The position numbers and the translations under genes are program-made. Shown one piece after another: positions 1-8,923 of a stretch of DNA of 46,553 bases (the stretch's first letter is position 1; every line of letters starts with the position of its first letter). Source of the stretch: Variovorax sp. (GTDB lineage: Bacteria > Pseudomonadota > Gammaproteobacteria > Burkholderiales > Burkholderiaceae_C). The notes under the pieces are model-generated. The model saw only the letters and a program-made list of their open reading frames with translations. It had not been told where the DNA came from and made no database searches. The stretch covers positions 1 through 46,553 of the forward strand of contig SEGS01000018.1 in NCBI GenBank assembly GCA_004210915.1, written 5' to 3'.

Positions 1-199
1 GTCGGGGGCCGGACTCGGTGGGATCGGACATCGTGGGGGCAGAGTGGATAGGAGGCAGCGCACACGCCGGCAGGGCGCGCGGCGCCGAATCGTAACGGCT
101 GTGACATGTCCCGGCGCCTAGGACTTACCTTGACCGCGGCGCACGCGCGACAGCTCGGCGCCCCCGGGGCGGGATGGATCGCGATGGGAGAATCGCGCC

Positions 200-1249
200 A
201 TGACACGCCCCGCCGACGCTCCCGACACCCTCACCCTCATCCGCCCCGACGACTGGCACCTGCACGTGCGCGACGGCGCCGCGCTCGAAGCGGTCGTGCC
301 GCACTCGGCCCGCCAGATGGGGCGCGCCCTGATCATGCCGAACCTGCGTCCGCCGGTGACCACGGCGCAGCAGGCGATGGCCTACCGCGAACGCATCCTG
401 GCCGCCGTGCCGGCCGGCGAGACCTTCGAGCCTGTGATGTCGCTTTACCTCACCGACAAGCTGCCGCCCGAAGAAATCGCACTGGCGGCCAAAGCCGGCG
501 TGCGCGCGCTCAAGCTGTACCCGGCCGGTGCCACGACCAACAGCGACGCCGGCGTCACCGACATCCGCCACACGTACAAAACGCTCGAAGCGATGCAGAA
601 GCACGGCCTGCTGCTGCTGATCCACGGCGAGGTCACCGACCCGGCCATCGACCTGTTCGACCGCGAGGCCGTGTTCATCGACCGCGTGATGATCCCGCTG
701 CGGCGCGACTTCCCCGAGCTCAAGATCGTGTTCGAGCACCTGACCACGAAGGAGGGCGCGGACTACGTCCGTGACGCCGGCCCGTTTACCGCGGCCACCA
801 TCACCGCACACCACCTGCTCTACAACCGCAACGCGATCTTCACCGGCGGCATCCGGCCGCACTATTACTGCCTGCCCGTTCTCAAGCGCGAGATCCACCG
901 TCTCGCGCTCGTCGACGCGGCGACTAGCGGCAGCGCGCGCTTCTTCCTCGGCACCGACAGCGCGCCCCACGCCGCGCAGCTGAAAGAGCACGCCTTCGGC
1001 TGCGCGGGCTGCTACACCGCGTCGACCGCGATCGAGCTGTACGCCGAAGCCTTCGACAGCGTCGGCCAACTCGACAAGCTCGAAGGCTTTGCGAGCTTCC
1101 ACGGCCCGGACTTCTACGCCCTGCCGCGCAACACCGACACGATCACGCTCAAGCGCGAGGCTTGGACGGTGCCAGAGACGGTGCCGTATGGCGATGCGGT
1201 GCTCAAGCCGCTTCGCGGTGGCGATACGCTGAACTGGAAGCTCGTATGA
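200..1249 (+). CDS. pyrC: dihydroorotase
   Basis: This enzyme cyclises N-carbamoyl-aspartate to dihydroorotate, the third step of pyrimidine synthesis, in the cytosol. The 349-residue length and the N-terminal DWHLHVRDG metal-binding motif (two zinc-ligand histidines) fit the class II (E. coli PyrC-type) family. LKLYPAGAT carries the lysine that is carboxylated to bridge the metals, and LLLIHGEV and FEHLTTKE supply further ligands. The ATG at 200 follows a GGGAGAA ribosome site. The stop overlaps the next start in an ATGA junction, so it is probably co-translated with the NYN-domain gene. Identification is by recognition of conserved motifs. Confidence 0.96.
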   Translation: MTRPADAPDTLTLIRPDDWHLHVRDGAALEAVVPHSARQMGRALIMPNLRPPVTTAQQAMAYRERILAAVPAGETFEPVMSLYLTDKLPPEEIALAAKAGVRALKLYPAGATTNSDAGVTDIRHTYKTLEAMQKHGLLLLIHGEVTDPAIDLFDREAVFIDRVMIPLRRDFPELKIVFEHLTTKEGADYVRDAGPFTAATITAHHLLYNRNAIFTGGIRPHYYCLPVLKREIHRLALVDAATSGSARFFLGTDSAPHAAQLKEHAFGCAGCYTASTAIELYAEAFDSVGQLDKLEGFASFHGPDFYALPRNTDTITLKREAWTVPETVPYGDAVLKPLRGGDTLNWKLV

Positions 1250-2049
1250 ATTCCACACCCCGCGTGATGCTCCTCATCGACGCCGACAACGTCTCCTCCG
1301 ATGTCATCGAGCAGGCCGTGCAGCACGCGATGACCGAGCACGGAGCAGCGCATGTGCGCCGGGCCTATTGCAACGCCGAGACGGCCTTGAAGCAGCAGGC
1401 GCTGTTCAAGCGGCTGTCGGTGCGGCCGATGGTCAACATCTCGGCCGGCAAGAACAGCACCGACATCGCGCTGGCGGTGGATGCGATCGATCTCGTCATC
1501 GCCGAGCGACCGGACATCGTGGTGCTGGTCTCTTCCGACTCCGACTTCGCGCCGCTCGTGATCCGCCTGCGCGAGAAGGGCTGTCGCGTGTGCGGCATCG
1601 GGCAGCAGGGCAAAACCGGCGACGACACCGTGGGTGTCTACGACAGCTTCATCGATCTGGCGCACAACGGTGCACGACCGGCCGCGGCGCCGGCACGCAA
1701 GACAGCGGCCGCCAAACCAGCCGCCAGGACGGCGCGTGCCAAGGCCGCACCTGCCGTGAAGAAGGTCGCCACGGTCAAAGCGCCCGCGCGCAAGGCGGCT
1801 GCGCGGAAGTCCGCAACACCGCCACCGCCACCGCCGCCCTCCGAAGCGGCGGAGTTCATCCTCAACGCCGTGCCTGCGTTGCGCACCGGCCGGGAGGTCG
1901 CGCTCAATGACGCCGCGCAGGCGCTGCGCGCGGCCGGCCTGCTGGGCAAGAACGGCAGTTCGCTCAAGCTGTTCGACAAGCTGACCGCGGAGTTCGCTGT
2001 GCTGCAGCATCCCGACCGCATTCGCTGGACCGGAGCGCCCGCCGCTTGA
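1246..2049 (+). CDS. NYN-domain (LabA/PIN-like) putative RNase with C-terminal OST-HTH/LOTUS-like domain
   Basis: This is a predicted RNA-processing nuclease. The N-terminal part (about residues 1-145) opens with LLIDADNV and contains [11 protein letters not shown] and VLVSSDSDF, the acidic motifs of NYN/DUF88 (LabA-like) domains. A lysine/alanine/proline-rich linker follows (about 145-205) with a run of prolines. The C-terminal 65 residues look like an OST-HTH/LOTUS fold, which binds RNA in related proteins. The ATG at 1246 overlaps the pyrC stop by four bases, and its own stop overlaps the next start, so the three genes form a tight operon. The nuclease role is inferred from family; the substrate is unknown. 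Confidence 0.88.
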   Translation: MNSTPRVMLLIDADNVSSDVIEQAVQHAMTEHGAAHVRRAYCNAETALKQQALFKRLSVRPMVNISAGKNSTDIALAVDAIDLVIAERPDIVVLVSSDSDFAPLVIRLREKGCRVCGIGQQGKTGDDTVGVYDSFIDLAHNGARPAAAPARKTAAAKPAARTARAKAAPAVKKVATVKAPARKAAARKSATPPPPPPPSEAAEFILNAVPALRTGREVALNDAAQALRAAGLLGKNGSSLKLFDKLTAEFAVLQHPDRIRWTGAPAA

Positions 2050-2831
2050 CGCTGCTGGCGCAGATCGACTGGGCCCGCCCCTGGCTGGCTCCTGTCTGCG
2101 CGCAGGGCGAGGCGGTTGCGCAGACGGCGCAGCACACGAGCGTCGCGTGCGCGCTGCAGGCGGCGCGACAACCCGGGGCGCCGGACTTTGTGCCGCAGGA
2201 GGCTCTGCCGACGGGCGCCGCTTACGAGGCGCACATCTTCGCCACCGGCACCGTCCCCACCCGCGACAACCTCCACGACTTCTTCAACGGCCTGATCTGG
2301 CTGGCCTTCCCGCGCACCAAGCGCCGGCTCAACGCGCTGCAGGCGGGCGAAATCGCCCGTGCCGGGATCGGCGCGACGCGCGGGCCGCTGCGCGATGCGC
2401 TGACGCTGTTCGACGAGAACGGCGCCGTGCTCGACGCGCCGCCTGAGCTTTGGGACGCGTTGATCGCGCGCGACTGGCAGCGCCTTTTCATAACCGAGCG
2501 CGCACGCTGGCAGGAGGCCCGCCTGCTGGTGTTCGGCCATGCGCTCCTGGAAAAACTGGTCTCGCCGCGCAAGGCGGCCACGGCCCATGTGCTCTGGGCA
2601 CCGGGCGCCGCCCGATCGATCGGCACCGACGACGCCGCGATCAGCGCGGCGCTCGAAGCGGCCCACCTGGCGACCAAGCCTTTTGTGCCGCTGCCGGTGC
2701 TCGGTGTGCCGGATTGGTGCGCGGAAAACGCGAACTTTTCCTTCTATGATGATTCGGACGTTTTTCGTCCGCGCAGGTCCCCAGAACAACGCACACACAA
2801 CCCGGTTCTGCGCGAACGTCGCACCGCTTGA
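2046..2831 (+). CDS. DUF3025 family protein
   Basis: This is a cytosolic protein of unknown function. The 261 residues carry the features of DUF3025: a central motif around PTRDNLHDFFNGLIW, and a C-terminal YDDSDVFRPRR segment typical of the family end. The proposed start is a TTG at 2046 that overlaps the preceding TGA, so translational coupling is likely. Near its 3' end (about 2756-2772) the coding sequence contains a perfect 6-base inverted repeat (CGGACG / CGTCCG) with a T loop. It sits in coding sequence, so I do not call it a terminator. No catalytic motif is evident. Confidence 0.85.
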   Translation: MTLLAQIDWARPWLAPVCAQGEAVAQTAQHTSVACALQAARQPGAPDFVPQEALPTGAAYEAHIFATGTVPTRDNLHDFFNGLIWLAFPRTKRRLNALQAGEIARAGIGATRGPLRDALTLFDENGAVLDAPPELWDALIARDWQRLFITERARWQEARLLVFGHALLEKLVSPRKAATAHVLWAPGAARSIGTDDAAISAALEAAHLATKPFVPLPVLGVPDWCAENANFSFYDDSDVFRPRRSPEQRTHNPVLRERRTA

Positions 2832-2885
2832 AGCGGGCCGCCTGGCCCCCATCTGTGCGGCAGTTCCCCCCACGGAGAAACCAAC

Positions 2886-3761
2886 TTGAAACGCATTCTT
2901 CTGTTCGTCCTGACCAATGTGATGGTTGTCGCGGTGCTCGGCGTGGTCGCCAGCCTGCTGGGCGTCAACCGCTTCCTGACGGCCAACGGACTCAACCTGA
3001 CGGCGCTGCTCGGCTTTGCGCTGGTCATGGGCTTCGGTGGCGCGATCATCTCGCTGCTCATCAGCAAGCCGATGGCCAAGTGGACGAGTAAGCTCCACAT
3101 GATCGACAACCCGCAGACGCCCGACGAGGCGTGGATCGTGTCGACCGTGCGCGGCTTCGCCGACAAGGCCGGCATCGGCATGCCGGAAGTCGGCATCTTC
3201 GAGGGCGAGCCCAACGCCTTCGCCACCGGCGCGTTCAAGAACTCGTCGCTGGTCGCGGTTTCCACCGGCCTGCTGCAGAACATGACGCGCGAAGAGGTCG
3301 AGGCCGTGATCGGTCACGAGGTCGCGCACATCGCCAACGGCGACATGGTCACGATGACGCTGATCCAGGGTGTGATGAACACCTTCGTTGTGTTCCTCTC
3401 GCGCGTGATCGGCTACGCGGTCGACTCGTTCCTGCGCCGCGGCAGCGACAGCAACTCCGGCCCGGGCATCGGCTACTACGTGAGCACCATCGTGCTCGAC
3501 ATCGTACTGGGCTTCGCCGCCGCCATCGTGGTCGCCTGGTTCTCGCGCCAGCGCGAGTTCCGTGCCGACGCCGGTGCCGCCGCGCTCATGGGCCGCAAGC
3601 AGCCGATGATGAACGCACTGGCCCGCCTGGGCGGCCTGCCGGCCGGCGAACTGCCGAAGGCGGTCGAGGCGATGGGCATCACCGGCAAGATGGGCAAGCT
3701 GTTCGCGACCCACCCGCCGATCGAAGAGCGCATCGCTGCGCTGCAGAACGCCCAAGGCTGA
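2886..3761 (+). CDS. htpX: protease HtpX, M48 family zinc metallopeptidase
   Basis: HtpX is an inner-membrane zinc protease that clears misfolded membrane proteins and works alongside FtsH. Two N-terminal hydrophobic segments (about residues 4-26 and 38-60) anchor it. The catalytic motif HEVAH is at residues 144-148, and the downstream [10 protein letters not shown] supplies the third zinc ligand glutamate. Further hydrophobic segments lie at about 155-175 and 195-215. The 291-residue length is normal. The start used is a TTG at 2886 with GGAGAAACC upstream. A strong hairpin terminator follows 20 bases after the stop. Confidence 0.95.
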   Translation: MKRILLFVLTNVMVVAVLGVVASLLGVNRFLTANGLNLTALLGFALVMGFGGAIISLLISKPMAKWTSKLHMIDNPQTPDEAWIVSTVRGFADKAGIGMPEVGIFEGEPNAFATGAFKNSSLVAVSTGLLQNMTREEVEAVIGHEVAHIANGDMVTMTLIQGVMNTFVVFLSRVIGYAVDSFLRRGSDSNSGPGIGYYVSTIVLDIVLGFAAAIVVAWFSRQREFRADAGAAALMGRKQPMMNALARLGGLPAGELPKAVEAMGITGKMGKLFATHPPIEERIAALQNAQG

Positions 3762-3780
3762 TTCCGCCCGGCTCGCAACG

Positions 3781-3807
3781 AAAAAGCCCCGCAGTGCGGG
3801 GCTTTTT
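3781..3807. terminator. bidirectional rho-independent terminator between htpX and the ProQ gene
   Basis: A 13-base perfect inverted repeat (AAAAAGCCCCGCA at 3781-3793 and its complement at 3795-3807) forms a GC-rich stem flanked by A's on one side and T's on the other. It can therefore terminate both strands. It lies between the converging ends of htpX (3761) and the ProQ-domain gene (3841). Confidence 0.93.
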
Positions 3808-3840
3808 CCTGGGCGCGAAACGGCAGCTTGGCCGCCCGTG

Positions 3841-4719
3841 TCAGACGGTCGCCTTGTCGGCGCGTGCGCGTGCCAGCGTGGCAGCGACCTCTTTTGGGCT
3901 CATGCCGTACATGTCGGCGAACTCGGCCTCGGTCTTGCCACTGGCTTCGAAGGCGCGCAGCAGCGCCTCGCGCTTCGCGGCTTGCCGGCCCAGTTCGGCG
4001 AGGGCGTCGTCGAGCGCCGCATTGGTTGTCTCGTCGCGCGCGCGCACGCGCTCCGCATAGGCTTCGCGGCCGATGCCCGAGGCCTCGATGGCGGCCACGA
4101 TGCGGTCGCGCAGCTGACCGCTCAGGTCGTCGGCGGTACGGCCCTGCCGGCGGCGGAACACCTCGAGGATCGCATGATGGATGTGCTCGGGCGCCACCGG
4201 CTCGACCGGGTTGCCTTGCAGGTCGTGCCGCGGGTGACCGGCGGCCACGCATTCGAGGTAGCGCGTCGAGCGCGCGTGCAGGCCCATGGCGAGCTTCAGG
4301 TCTTCGGCCTTGAACTCCTCGCCGTGCGCGGCCAGCAGCTCCTGGTAGATGCCGAGCTTCAGCGGCAGGAAGCGTGCGCCGAAGAGCTTCGGGTACAGCT
4401 CGAACAGCCGCTCGAGCACCGGGTGCACCTTGCGCGGCGCCGGGCCCTTGCGGCCCGCACCAGCTTGCGGCTGCGCCGTCTTGGCGCCCTTTGCCGGCGC
4501 TGGCGATTCGCCTTCAACCGCCTGACGGTCGCGTTGTCCGCCCCGGCGCCCGCGTCCGCCGCGCGAGCGGGGCGCGCGGTCCGTTGGTGTGGCGGCGCCT
4601 GTCGGCAGCGCTGCGTCAGCGTGGCCCGCTTGGGCGCCGGCGGGGGCCTCTGCGGGCTGTGGCGCGGCGGGAGGGGCTTCGGTCGTCGGCGCGGAAATGT
4701 TCTCGGGAGCGTCTGTCAT
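3841..4719 (-). CDS. proQ: ProQ/FinO-domain RNA chaperone
   Basis: This is a predicted global RNA-binding protein that matches sRNAs to targets. The FinO/ProQ core lies at about residues 95-200 of 292; it starts at RKVHPVLERLFELYP, and LPLKLGIYQELL and GLHARSTRYL are recognisable. Before the core is a disordered Ala/Pro-rich segment and an Arg/Gly patch (SRGGRGRRGGQ) of the type that helps bind RNA. The C-terminal 90 residues are helical and charged and contain MYGMSPKEVAATLARARA. I chose ATG 4719 (MTDAPENIS) over an upstream in-frame start because the extra residues look non-coding. The symbol follows the family, not a proven orthologue. Confidence 0.88.
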   Translation of the reverse strand: MTDAPENISAPTTEAPPAAPQPAEAPAGAQAGHADAALPTGAATPTDRAPRSRGGRGRRGGQRDRQAVEGESPAPAKGAKTAQPQAGAGRKGPAPRKVHPVLERLFELYPKLFGARFLPLKLGIYQELLAAHGEEFKAEDLKLAMGLHARSTRYLECVAAGHPRHDLQGNPVEPVAPEHIHHAILEVFRRRQGRTADDLSGQLRDRIVAAIEASGIGREAYAERVRARDETTNAALDDALAELGRQAAKREALLRAFEASGKTEAEFADMYGMSPKEVAATLARARADKATV

Positions 4720-4777
4720 CGATACGGTTCGTGTGAGGCCGCGCGCGAAGCGCAGCGTGAAAGGGATTGCGCCGCGC

Positions 4778-5401
4778 TCAACGCGGGCGGAACATCTTGA
4801 AGAGATTGTCGCGGGTGACGGTGAAGTAGTCGGCCGATCCCCCGCCACGGAGGATGGGCTCGCCCGCCGCCGTGTCGTAGATGCCGTCGACGAGCAGGTG
4901 ACGCGAAATGTGCACGCCCACCACCTGGCCCATCACCAGCCAGCTCTGCACCGGCATGCCGTCGATGTCTTCCAACTGCACGATCTGCGTCAGCTTGCAT
5001 TCGAAAGACACCGGACTTTCGGCCACCCGCGGCACGGCGATGCAGCGCGACGCGGCCGGGGTCAGGCCGGCCAGCTCGAACTCGTCGACTTCGGGCGGCA
5101 CGGCCGCACACGACGCGTTCATGCGCTCGGCCAGCGGCCGCGTCGCCAGGTTCCAGCCGAACTCGCGCGTCTCGCGGATGTTGTTCAGGCTGTCCTTGGC
5201 GCCAATGCTCGCGAAGCCGACGATCGGCGGCGTGTAGTTGAAACCGTTGAAAAAACTGTAGGGCGCGAGGTTGCGCACGCCCGTTGCACTCTGCGACGAG
5301 ATCCAGCCGATCGGGCGGGGCCCGACCATGGCGTTGAACGGGTCGTGCGGCAGGCCGTGGCCTTTCGCGGGCTCGTAGAAATGGAAGGTGCTGTCGGACA
5401 T
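4778..5401 (-). CDS. flavin reductase-like FMN-binding protein
   Basis: This is a member of the flavin reductase-like split-barrel family (DIM6/NTAB, COG1853), which binds FMN and often supplies reduced flavin to a monooxygenase. The N-terminal segment MVGPRPIGWISS and the following NLAPYSFFNGFNYTPPIVGF are the typical FMN-binding region. A conserved FECKLTQIVQ strand and the GxIYD-like region lie later. The 207-residue length is usual. It starts 21 bases after the VUT transporter gene and ends 58 bases before the ProQ gene on the same strand. No partner monooxygenase is visible in the window. Confidence 0.88.
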   Translation of the reverse strand: MSDSTFHFYEPAKGHGLPHDPFNAMVGPRPIGWISSQSATGVRNLAPYSFFNGFNYTPPIVGFASIGAKDSLNNIRETREFGWNLATRPLAERMNASCAAVPPEVDEFELAGLTPAASRCIAVPRVAESPVSFECKLTQIVQLEDIDGMPVQSWLVMGQVVGVHISRHLLVDGIYDTAAGEPILRGGGSADYFTVTRDNLFKMFRPR

Positions 5402-5422
5402 GGCGTCTTTCTGCTCGGGCGT

Positions 5423-5977
5423 TCAGCGCCCGGCGACCGGTGGTGCGCCGGCGCCGAATGCGCGGCCCATCAGGAGGCGGAAGGGCAGCAGCATCAGCAG
5501 GCCCACGGCGAGCTTCACGCCCAGGTCGCCCAGCGCCCAGGTGAGCCAGGGGCCGTCGGTGCCGCCGAAGGCGATGCCCCAGAAGACCAGGCTGTCGAGC
5601 ACGGCCGCGGCCACGGTGGCGACCAGCGGCGCGCGCCACCAGGTGCCGCGGCGCAGCCGGTCGAACACGCGGATGTCGAGCAGTTGCGAGGCAATGAAGG
5701 CCAGGCCCGACGCCAGCGCGATGCGCACCGGCGCCAGCACCAGCGAGGCGGCCACCGCGATGGCGAAGCCGATGTACGCGACGCGGCGCGCGGGCCCGGG
5801 GCCGAAACGCCGGTTGATGAGCTCGCTCACGAGGAATGCGACCGGGTAGCTGAACGCGCCCCAGGTCAGCCAGTCGTTGAGAGCGAACTGCACCAGGATG
5901 TTGGATGCCAGCACGACCAGCGCCATCGCCAGCGTGGCGGCGGCGAACTGCGCGAGGGAAGGTGTCGGGTAGCGCAT
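5423..5977 (-). CDS. VUT family transporter (YhhQ/QPTR-like, putative queuosine precursor uptake)
   Basis: This is a small integral membrane protein of 184 residues with about five hydrophobic segments. Family hallmarks are ASNILVQ near the N-terminus and FSYPVAFLVSELINRRFGP at about residues 40-60. YhhQ-type members import queuosine precursors (preQ0/preQ1), but members of this group differ in substrate, so the substrate here is inference. Its ATG overlaps the stop of the upstream flavoprotein gene by four bases, so the two are translationally coupled. No queuosine synthesis gene is seen nearby. Confidence 0.85.
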   Translation of the reverse strand: MRYPTPSLAQFAAATLAMALVVLASNILVQFALNDWLTWGAFSYPVAFLVSELINRRFGPGPARRVAYIGFAIAVAASLVLAPVRIALASGLAFIASQLLDIRVFDRLRRGTWWRAPLVATVAAAVLDSLVFWGIAFGGTDGPWLTWALGDLGVKLAVGLLMLLPFRLLMGRAFGAGAPPVAGR

Positions 5978-7644
5978 CAGGCTGCCACGCGCTGGCGCTC
6001 CGCATCCTGCAGCATGGCGCGCGCCACGGCTTCGGCCACCTTGATGCCGTCAACGCCGGCCGACAGGATGCCGCCCGCGTAGCTGGCGCCTTCGCCCGCC
6101 GGATACAGGCCGCGCGTGTTCAGGCTCTGGAAGTCTTCGCCGCGGGTGATGCGGATCGGCGACGAGGTGCGCGTCTCTACGCCGGTCAGCACCGCGTCGG
6201 GCGTGTCGAAGCCCTTGATCTTGCGGCCGAACGCGGGGAAAGCCTCGCGCATTGCGGTGATCGCGTAGGCCGGCAAGGCCTGGTGCAGGTCGGTCGGCGT
6301 GACGCCGGGCTTGTACGACGGCGTGATGCTGCGCAGTTCGGTCGACGGCGTGCCAGCGATGAAGTCGCCCACCAACTGCGCCGGCGCGCGGTAGTCGCTG
6401 CCGCCGAGCACGAAGGCCGTGGATTCGAGTTCGCGCTGCAGCACCATGCCCGCCAGCGGCGAACCGGTCTGGCCACCTTCCCAACCCGGGTAGTCTGTGG
6501 GCTCGATGCCCACGACGATGCCCGCGTTCGCGTTGCGCTCGTTGCGCGAGTACTGGCTCATGCCGTTGGTCACCACGCGCCCCGGCTCGCTGGTGGCCGC
6601 GACCACCGTGCCGCCCGGACACATGCAGAAGCTGTAGACGCTGCGGCCGTTGCTTGCGTGATGCACCAGCTTGTAGTCGGCCGCCCCCAGCAGCGGGTGC
6701 CCGGCGTGCCGGCCCCAGCGCGCGCGGTCGATCAGGCCCTGCGGATGCTCCACGCGAAAGCCGATCGAGAAGGGCTTGGCCTCGATGTGCACGCCGCGCG
6801 CGTGCAGCATCTCGAAGGTGTCGCGCGAACTGTGGCCGAGCGCCATCACGACATGGTCGGCGCGCAGCTCGCTCGTGGTGCCGGTCTGCTGGTCGAGCAC
6901 CGTGAGCCCGCGCACATGGCCGTCTTCGATCTGCACGTCGGTAACGCGCTGTTCGAAGCGCACCTCGCCACCCAGCGCGACGATCTCGGCGCGCATGGTC
7001 TCGACCACCTTCACCAGCTTGAAGGTGCCGATGTGCGGATGCGCGACGTAGAGGATTTCGGGCGGCGCGCCGGCCTTGACGAACTCTTCCATCACCTTGC
7101 GGCCGAGGAAGCGCGGGTCCTTGATCTGGCTGTAGAGCTTGCCGTCCGAAAAGGTGCCGGCGCCGCCTTCGCCGAACTGGACGTTCGACTCCGCGTTCAG
7201 CGTGCTCTTGCGCCACAGGCCCCAGGTGTCGCGCGTGCGCTGGCGCACCGTCTTGCCGCGCTCCAGCACGATGGGCCGGAAGCCCATCTTCGCCAGCATC
7301 AGCGCCGCGAAGATGCCGCAGGGCCCGAAGCCGATCACCACCGGGCGCACGGGCAAGCCGGCCGGCGCGGCGGCGACGGTGCGATAGGCCATGTCGGGCG
7401 TTGGCGTCACGCGCGGGTTGCCTGACAGCTTGGCGAACAGCGTCGCTTCGCGCGCCGGGTCGGTCAGCGTCACATCGACGATGTAGACCTGCAGCAGATC
7501 GACCTTGCGTGCGTCGAAGCTGCGCTTGTGGACGTGGATGTTGGCGATCGCGTCGGCATCGATGCCGAGCAGCCCCTGCACTGCGCGCGGCAGCGCATCG
7601 GAAGGGGGATCGAGGGGGAGTTTGATTTCGGAGAGGCGGATCAT
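5977..7644 (-). CDS. COG2509 FAD-dependent oxidoreductase
   Basis: This is an uncharacterised flavoprotein of the COG2509 'FAD-dependent dehydrogenase' group, 555 residues long. A small N-terminal domain (about 1-95) precedes the dinucleotide-binding motif VIGFGPCGIFAALMLAKMG and an LERG strand end. The segment FGEGGAGTFSDGKL is a family signature. FCMCPGG and the C-terminal GLYPAGEGASYAGGI (FAD contact) are also present. ATG 7644 (MIRLSEI) was chosen because the in-frame upstream extension looks like out-of-frame coding. It lies 35 bases downstream of the citrate synthase-like gene and overlaps the VUT gene. The reaction is unknown. Confidence 0.88.
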   Translation of the reverse strand: MIRLSEIKLPLDPPSDALPRAVQGLLGIDADAIANIHVHKRSFDARKVDLLQVYIVDVTLTDPAREATLFAKLSGNPRVTPTPDMAYRTVAAAPAGLPVRPVVIGFGPCGIFAALMLAKMGFRPIVLERGKTVRQRTRDTWGLWRKSTLNAESNVQFGEGGAGTFSDGKLYSQIKDPRFLGRKVMEEFVKAGAPPEILYVAHPHIGTFKLVKVVETMRAEIVALGGEVRFEQRVTDVQIEDGHVRGLTVLDQQTGTTSELRADHVVMALGHSSRDTFEMLHARGVHIEAKPFSIGFRVEHPQGLIDRARWGRHAGHPLLGAADYKLVHHASNGRSVYSFCMCPGGTVVAATSEPGRVVTNGMSQYSRNERNANAGIVVGIEPTDYPGWEGGQTGSPLAGMVLQRELESTAFVLGGSDYRAPAQLVGDFIAGTPSTELRSITPSYKPGVTPTDLHQALPAYAITAMREAFPAFGRKIKGFDTPDAVLTGVETRTSSPIRITRGEDFQSLNTRGLYPAGEGASYAGGILSAGVDGIKVAEAVARAMLQDAERQRVAA

Positions 7645-7679
7645 CTGGGGGCTCGTGGTTATCGAGCAGGGTCCCGATT

Positions 7680-8873
7680 TTAGGCCAGCCGGGGTGCCGC
7701 AATGCCCTGCGCGCGGGCCGGCTGCGGCATCTCCGGAACCTGGCCCACATAGCGCCCGCGCGGGCGGATCACCTGCGTCTCGCCCAGTTGCTCGAGGCTG
7801 TGCGCGAGCAATCCCACGCTGCGCGCCGTGGCGAACAGGCCAAACGCTGCGTCCGCCGGCAGCCTGTGGTGCGCCACCAGTGCCGCCAGCGCCACGTCGA
7901 TGTTGGGCTGCAGGCCGGTGAGCTGCGTGGCCTTCTCGATGAAGCGCGCGATCACCTCGGGCGGCTCGCACAGCGCCAGCAGCGGCGCCGCGCGCGGGTC
8001 GCCATCGGGATAGATGAAGTGCCCGAAACCCGGCAGCGGCAGGCCGGTCGACAGGTAATGCGCGAGCACCGCGTCATCGCCCAGGCGCTCGACTTCGCTG
8101 AACAAGGCCTGCACGCGGCCCGAGGCATCGCCATGCAGCGGGCCTGACAACGTGGTCAGCCCGGCCAGCAGGCAGGCCGGCAGCGAAGCGCCGGTCGATG
8201 CCGCGATGCGCGCTGCGAAGGCCGAGCTCGTCAGCTCGTGATCGGCCAGCAGCACGACGGCCATGCGCAGTGACTCTGCCACCTTGAGCGGCAGTTTCCA
8301 GCCCTGCGCGAAGCGACGGTGCAGCGGCTGGGAACCGGGCAGGGCGCCGAAGGCGTTGGCCAGTTCGCCGACCAGGCCCTGGCCTTCCTGGTGCAGCACG
8401 CGGGTCAGTCGCCCGCGCGTGGAATGCCCGGTGGCGGCCAGCGCGCCCAGCGCTTTGAAAGCTGCCACGCGGCCGGGCCTGGCACCGCCGCGCAGCGCCG
8501 TGGTGCACGAGAAATCGGCTGCCTTCCCGGCGCCCCAAAGCAGCTGCGCCGCTTCTTCCAGCGTGGCGGTGCGGGCCAGCTCGATGGCGTCGTGGCCGCG
8601 GTAGTGCGGACGCCCGCGGAAGAACGCGGTCAGCGCCGTGGGAATGCTGGGCTCGGCGCCGAACAGCGTGTTGGTGGCCAGCGTCTCGTGCTTGCGGCCG
8701 GCCTGTTTGCGCTTGGCGAGGCCGGTCACGTCCTCGGCGCGGTACAGGCTGCGCCGGGTGTCCGCCGGGTCAGGCATGACGCCCAGCTTGCCTCGGCTCA
8801 CGTAGGCATACACCGTTTGCGCACGCACGCCCAGTTGGCGGCATGCGTCGTCCATCGAGATCCAGGAGGCCAT
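7680..8873 (-). CDS. citrate synthase-family protein with N-terminal helix-turn-helix domain
   Basis: This is a fusion of a MerR/excisionase-like DNA-binding domain (residues 1-60: MDDACRQLGVRAQTVYAYVSRGKL, then an ADTRRSLYRAEDV wing) to a citrate synthase domain (about 65-397). The three catalytic residues of citrate synthases appear to be kept: His247 in GPLHG, His285 in PGFGHFIY and Asp326 in PNID. His212 in ADHEL and Arg351 in ARSVGLLAHSLEQ are also kept. It may therefore condense acetyl-CoA with an oxoacid, sense such compounds while bound to DNA, or both. It is divergent from a catabolic operon, with two palindromes between them. Members of this fusion family exist elsewhere; its function here is inference. 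Confidence 0.87.
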   Translation of the reverse strand: MASWISMDDACRQLGVRAQTVYAYVSRGKLGVMPDPADTRRSLYRAEDVTGLAKRKQAGRKHETLATNTLFGAEPSIPTALTAFFRGRPHYRGHDAIELARTATLEEAAQLLWGAGKAADFSCTTALRGGARPGRVAAFKALGALAATGHSTRGRLTRVLHQEGQGLVGELANAFGALPGSQPLHRRFAQGWKLPLKVAESLRMAVVLLADHELTSSAFAARIAASTGASLPACLLAGLTTLSGPLHGDASGRVQALFSEVERLGDDAVLAHYLSTGLPLPGFGHFIYPDGDPRAAPLLALCEPPEVIARFIEKATQLTGLQPNIDVALAALVAHHRLPADAAFGLFATARSVGLLAHSLEQLGETQVIRPRGRYVGQVPEMPQPARAQGIAAPRLA

Positions 8874-8897
8874 CGCGTCGTGCTCACAAAGTTTTAT

Positions 8898-8920
8898 ATA
8901 TTGATTTTAAACATCAATAT
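8898..8920. promoter_or_regulatory. AT-rich palindrome, candidate operator
   Basis: An 8-base perfect inverted repeat (ATATTGAT at 8898-8905 and ATCAATAT at 8913-8920) is separated by 7 bases. It lies in the 110-base divergent region between the HTH-citrate synthase start (8873) and the hydroxyacid dehydrogenase start (8984). This island is strongly AT-rich against a GC-rich background. The binding protein is not known. Confidence 0.6.
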
Positions 8921-8923
8921 TGC

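Noticed and set aside
1..31. A minus-strand ATG at 31 opening a frame MSDPTESGPR that runs off the left edge
   Set aside because: Ten codons and no ribosome site are too little to call a gene, though a divergent neighbour of pyrC is possible.
125..1258. Long minus-strand open frames opposite pyrC and many other genes (also opposite dapF-xerC and the RlmI-like gene)
   Set aside because: They are antisense shadows typical of GC-rich DNA; the translated products are Arg/His/Val-rich and lack motifs, while the opposite strand encodes known proteins.
2756..2772. Perfect CGGACG / CGTCCG hairpin with a T loop
   Set aside because: It lies inside the conserved C-terminus of the DUF3025 gene, with no U tail after the stem.
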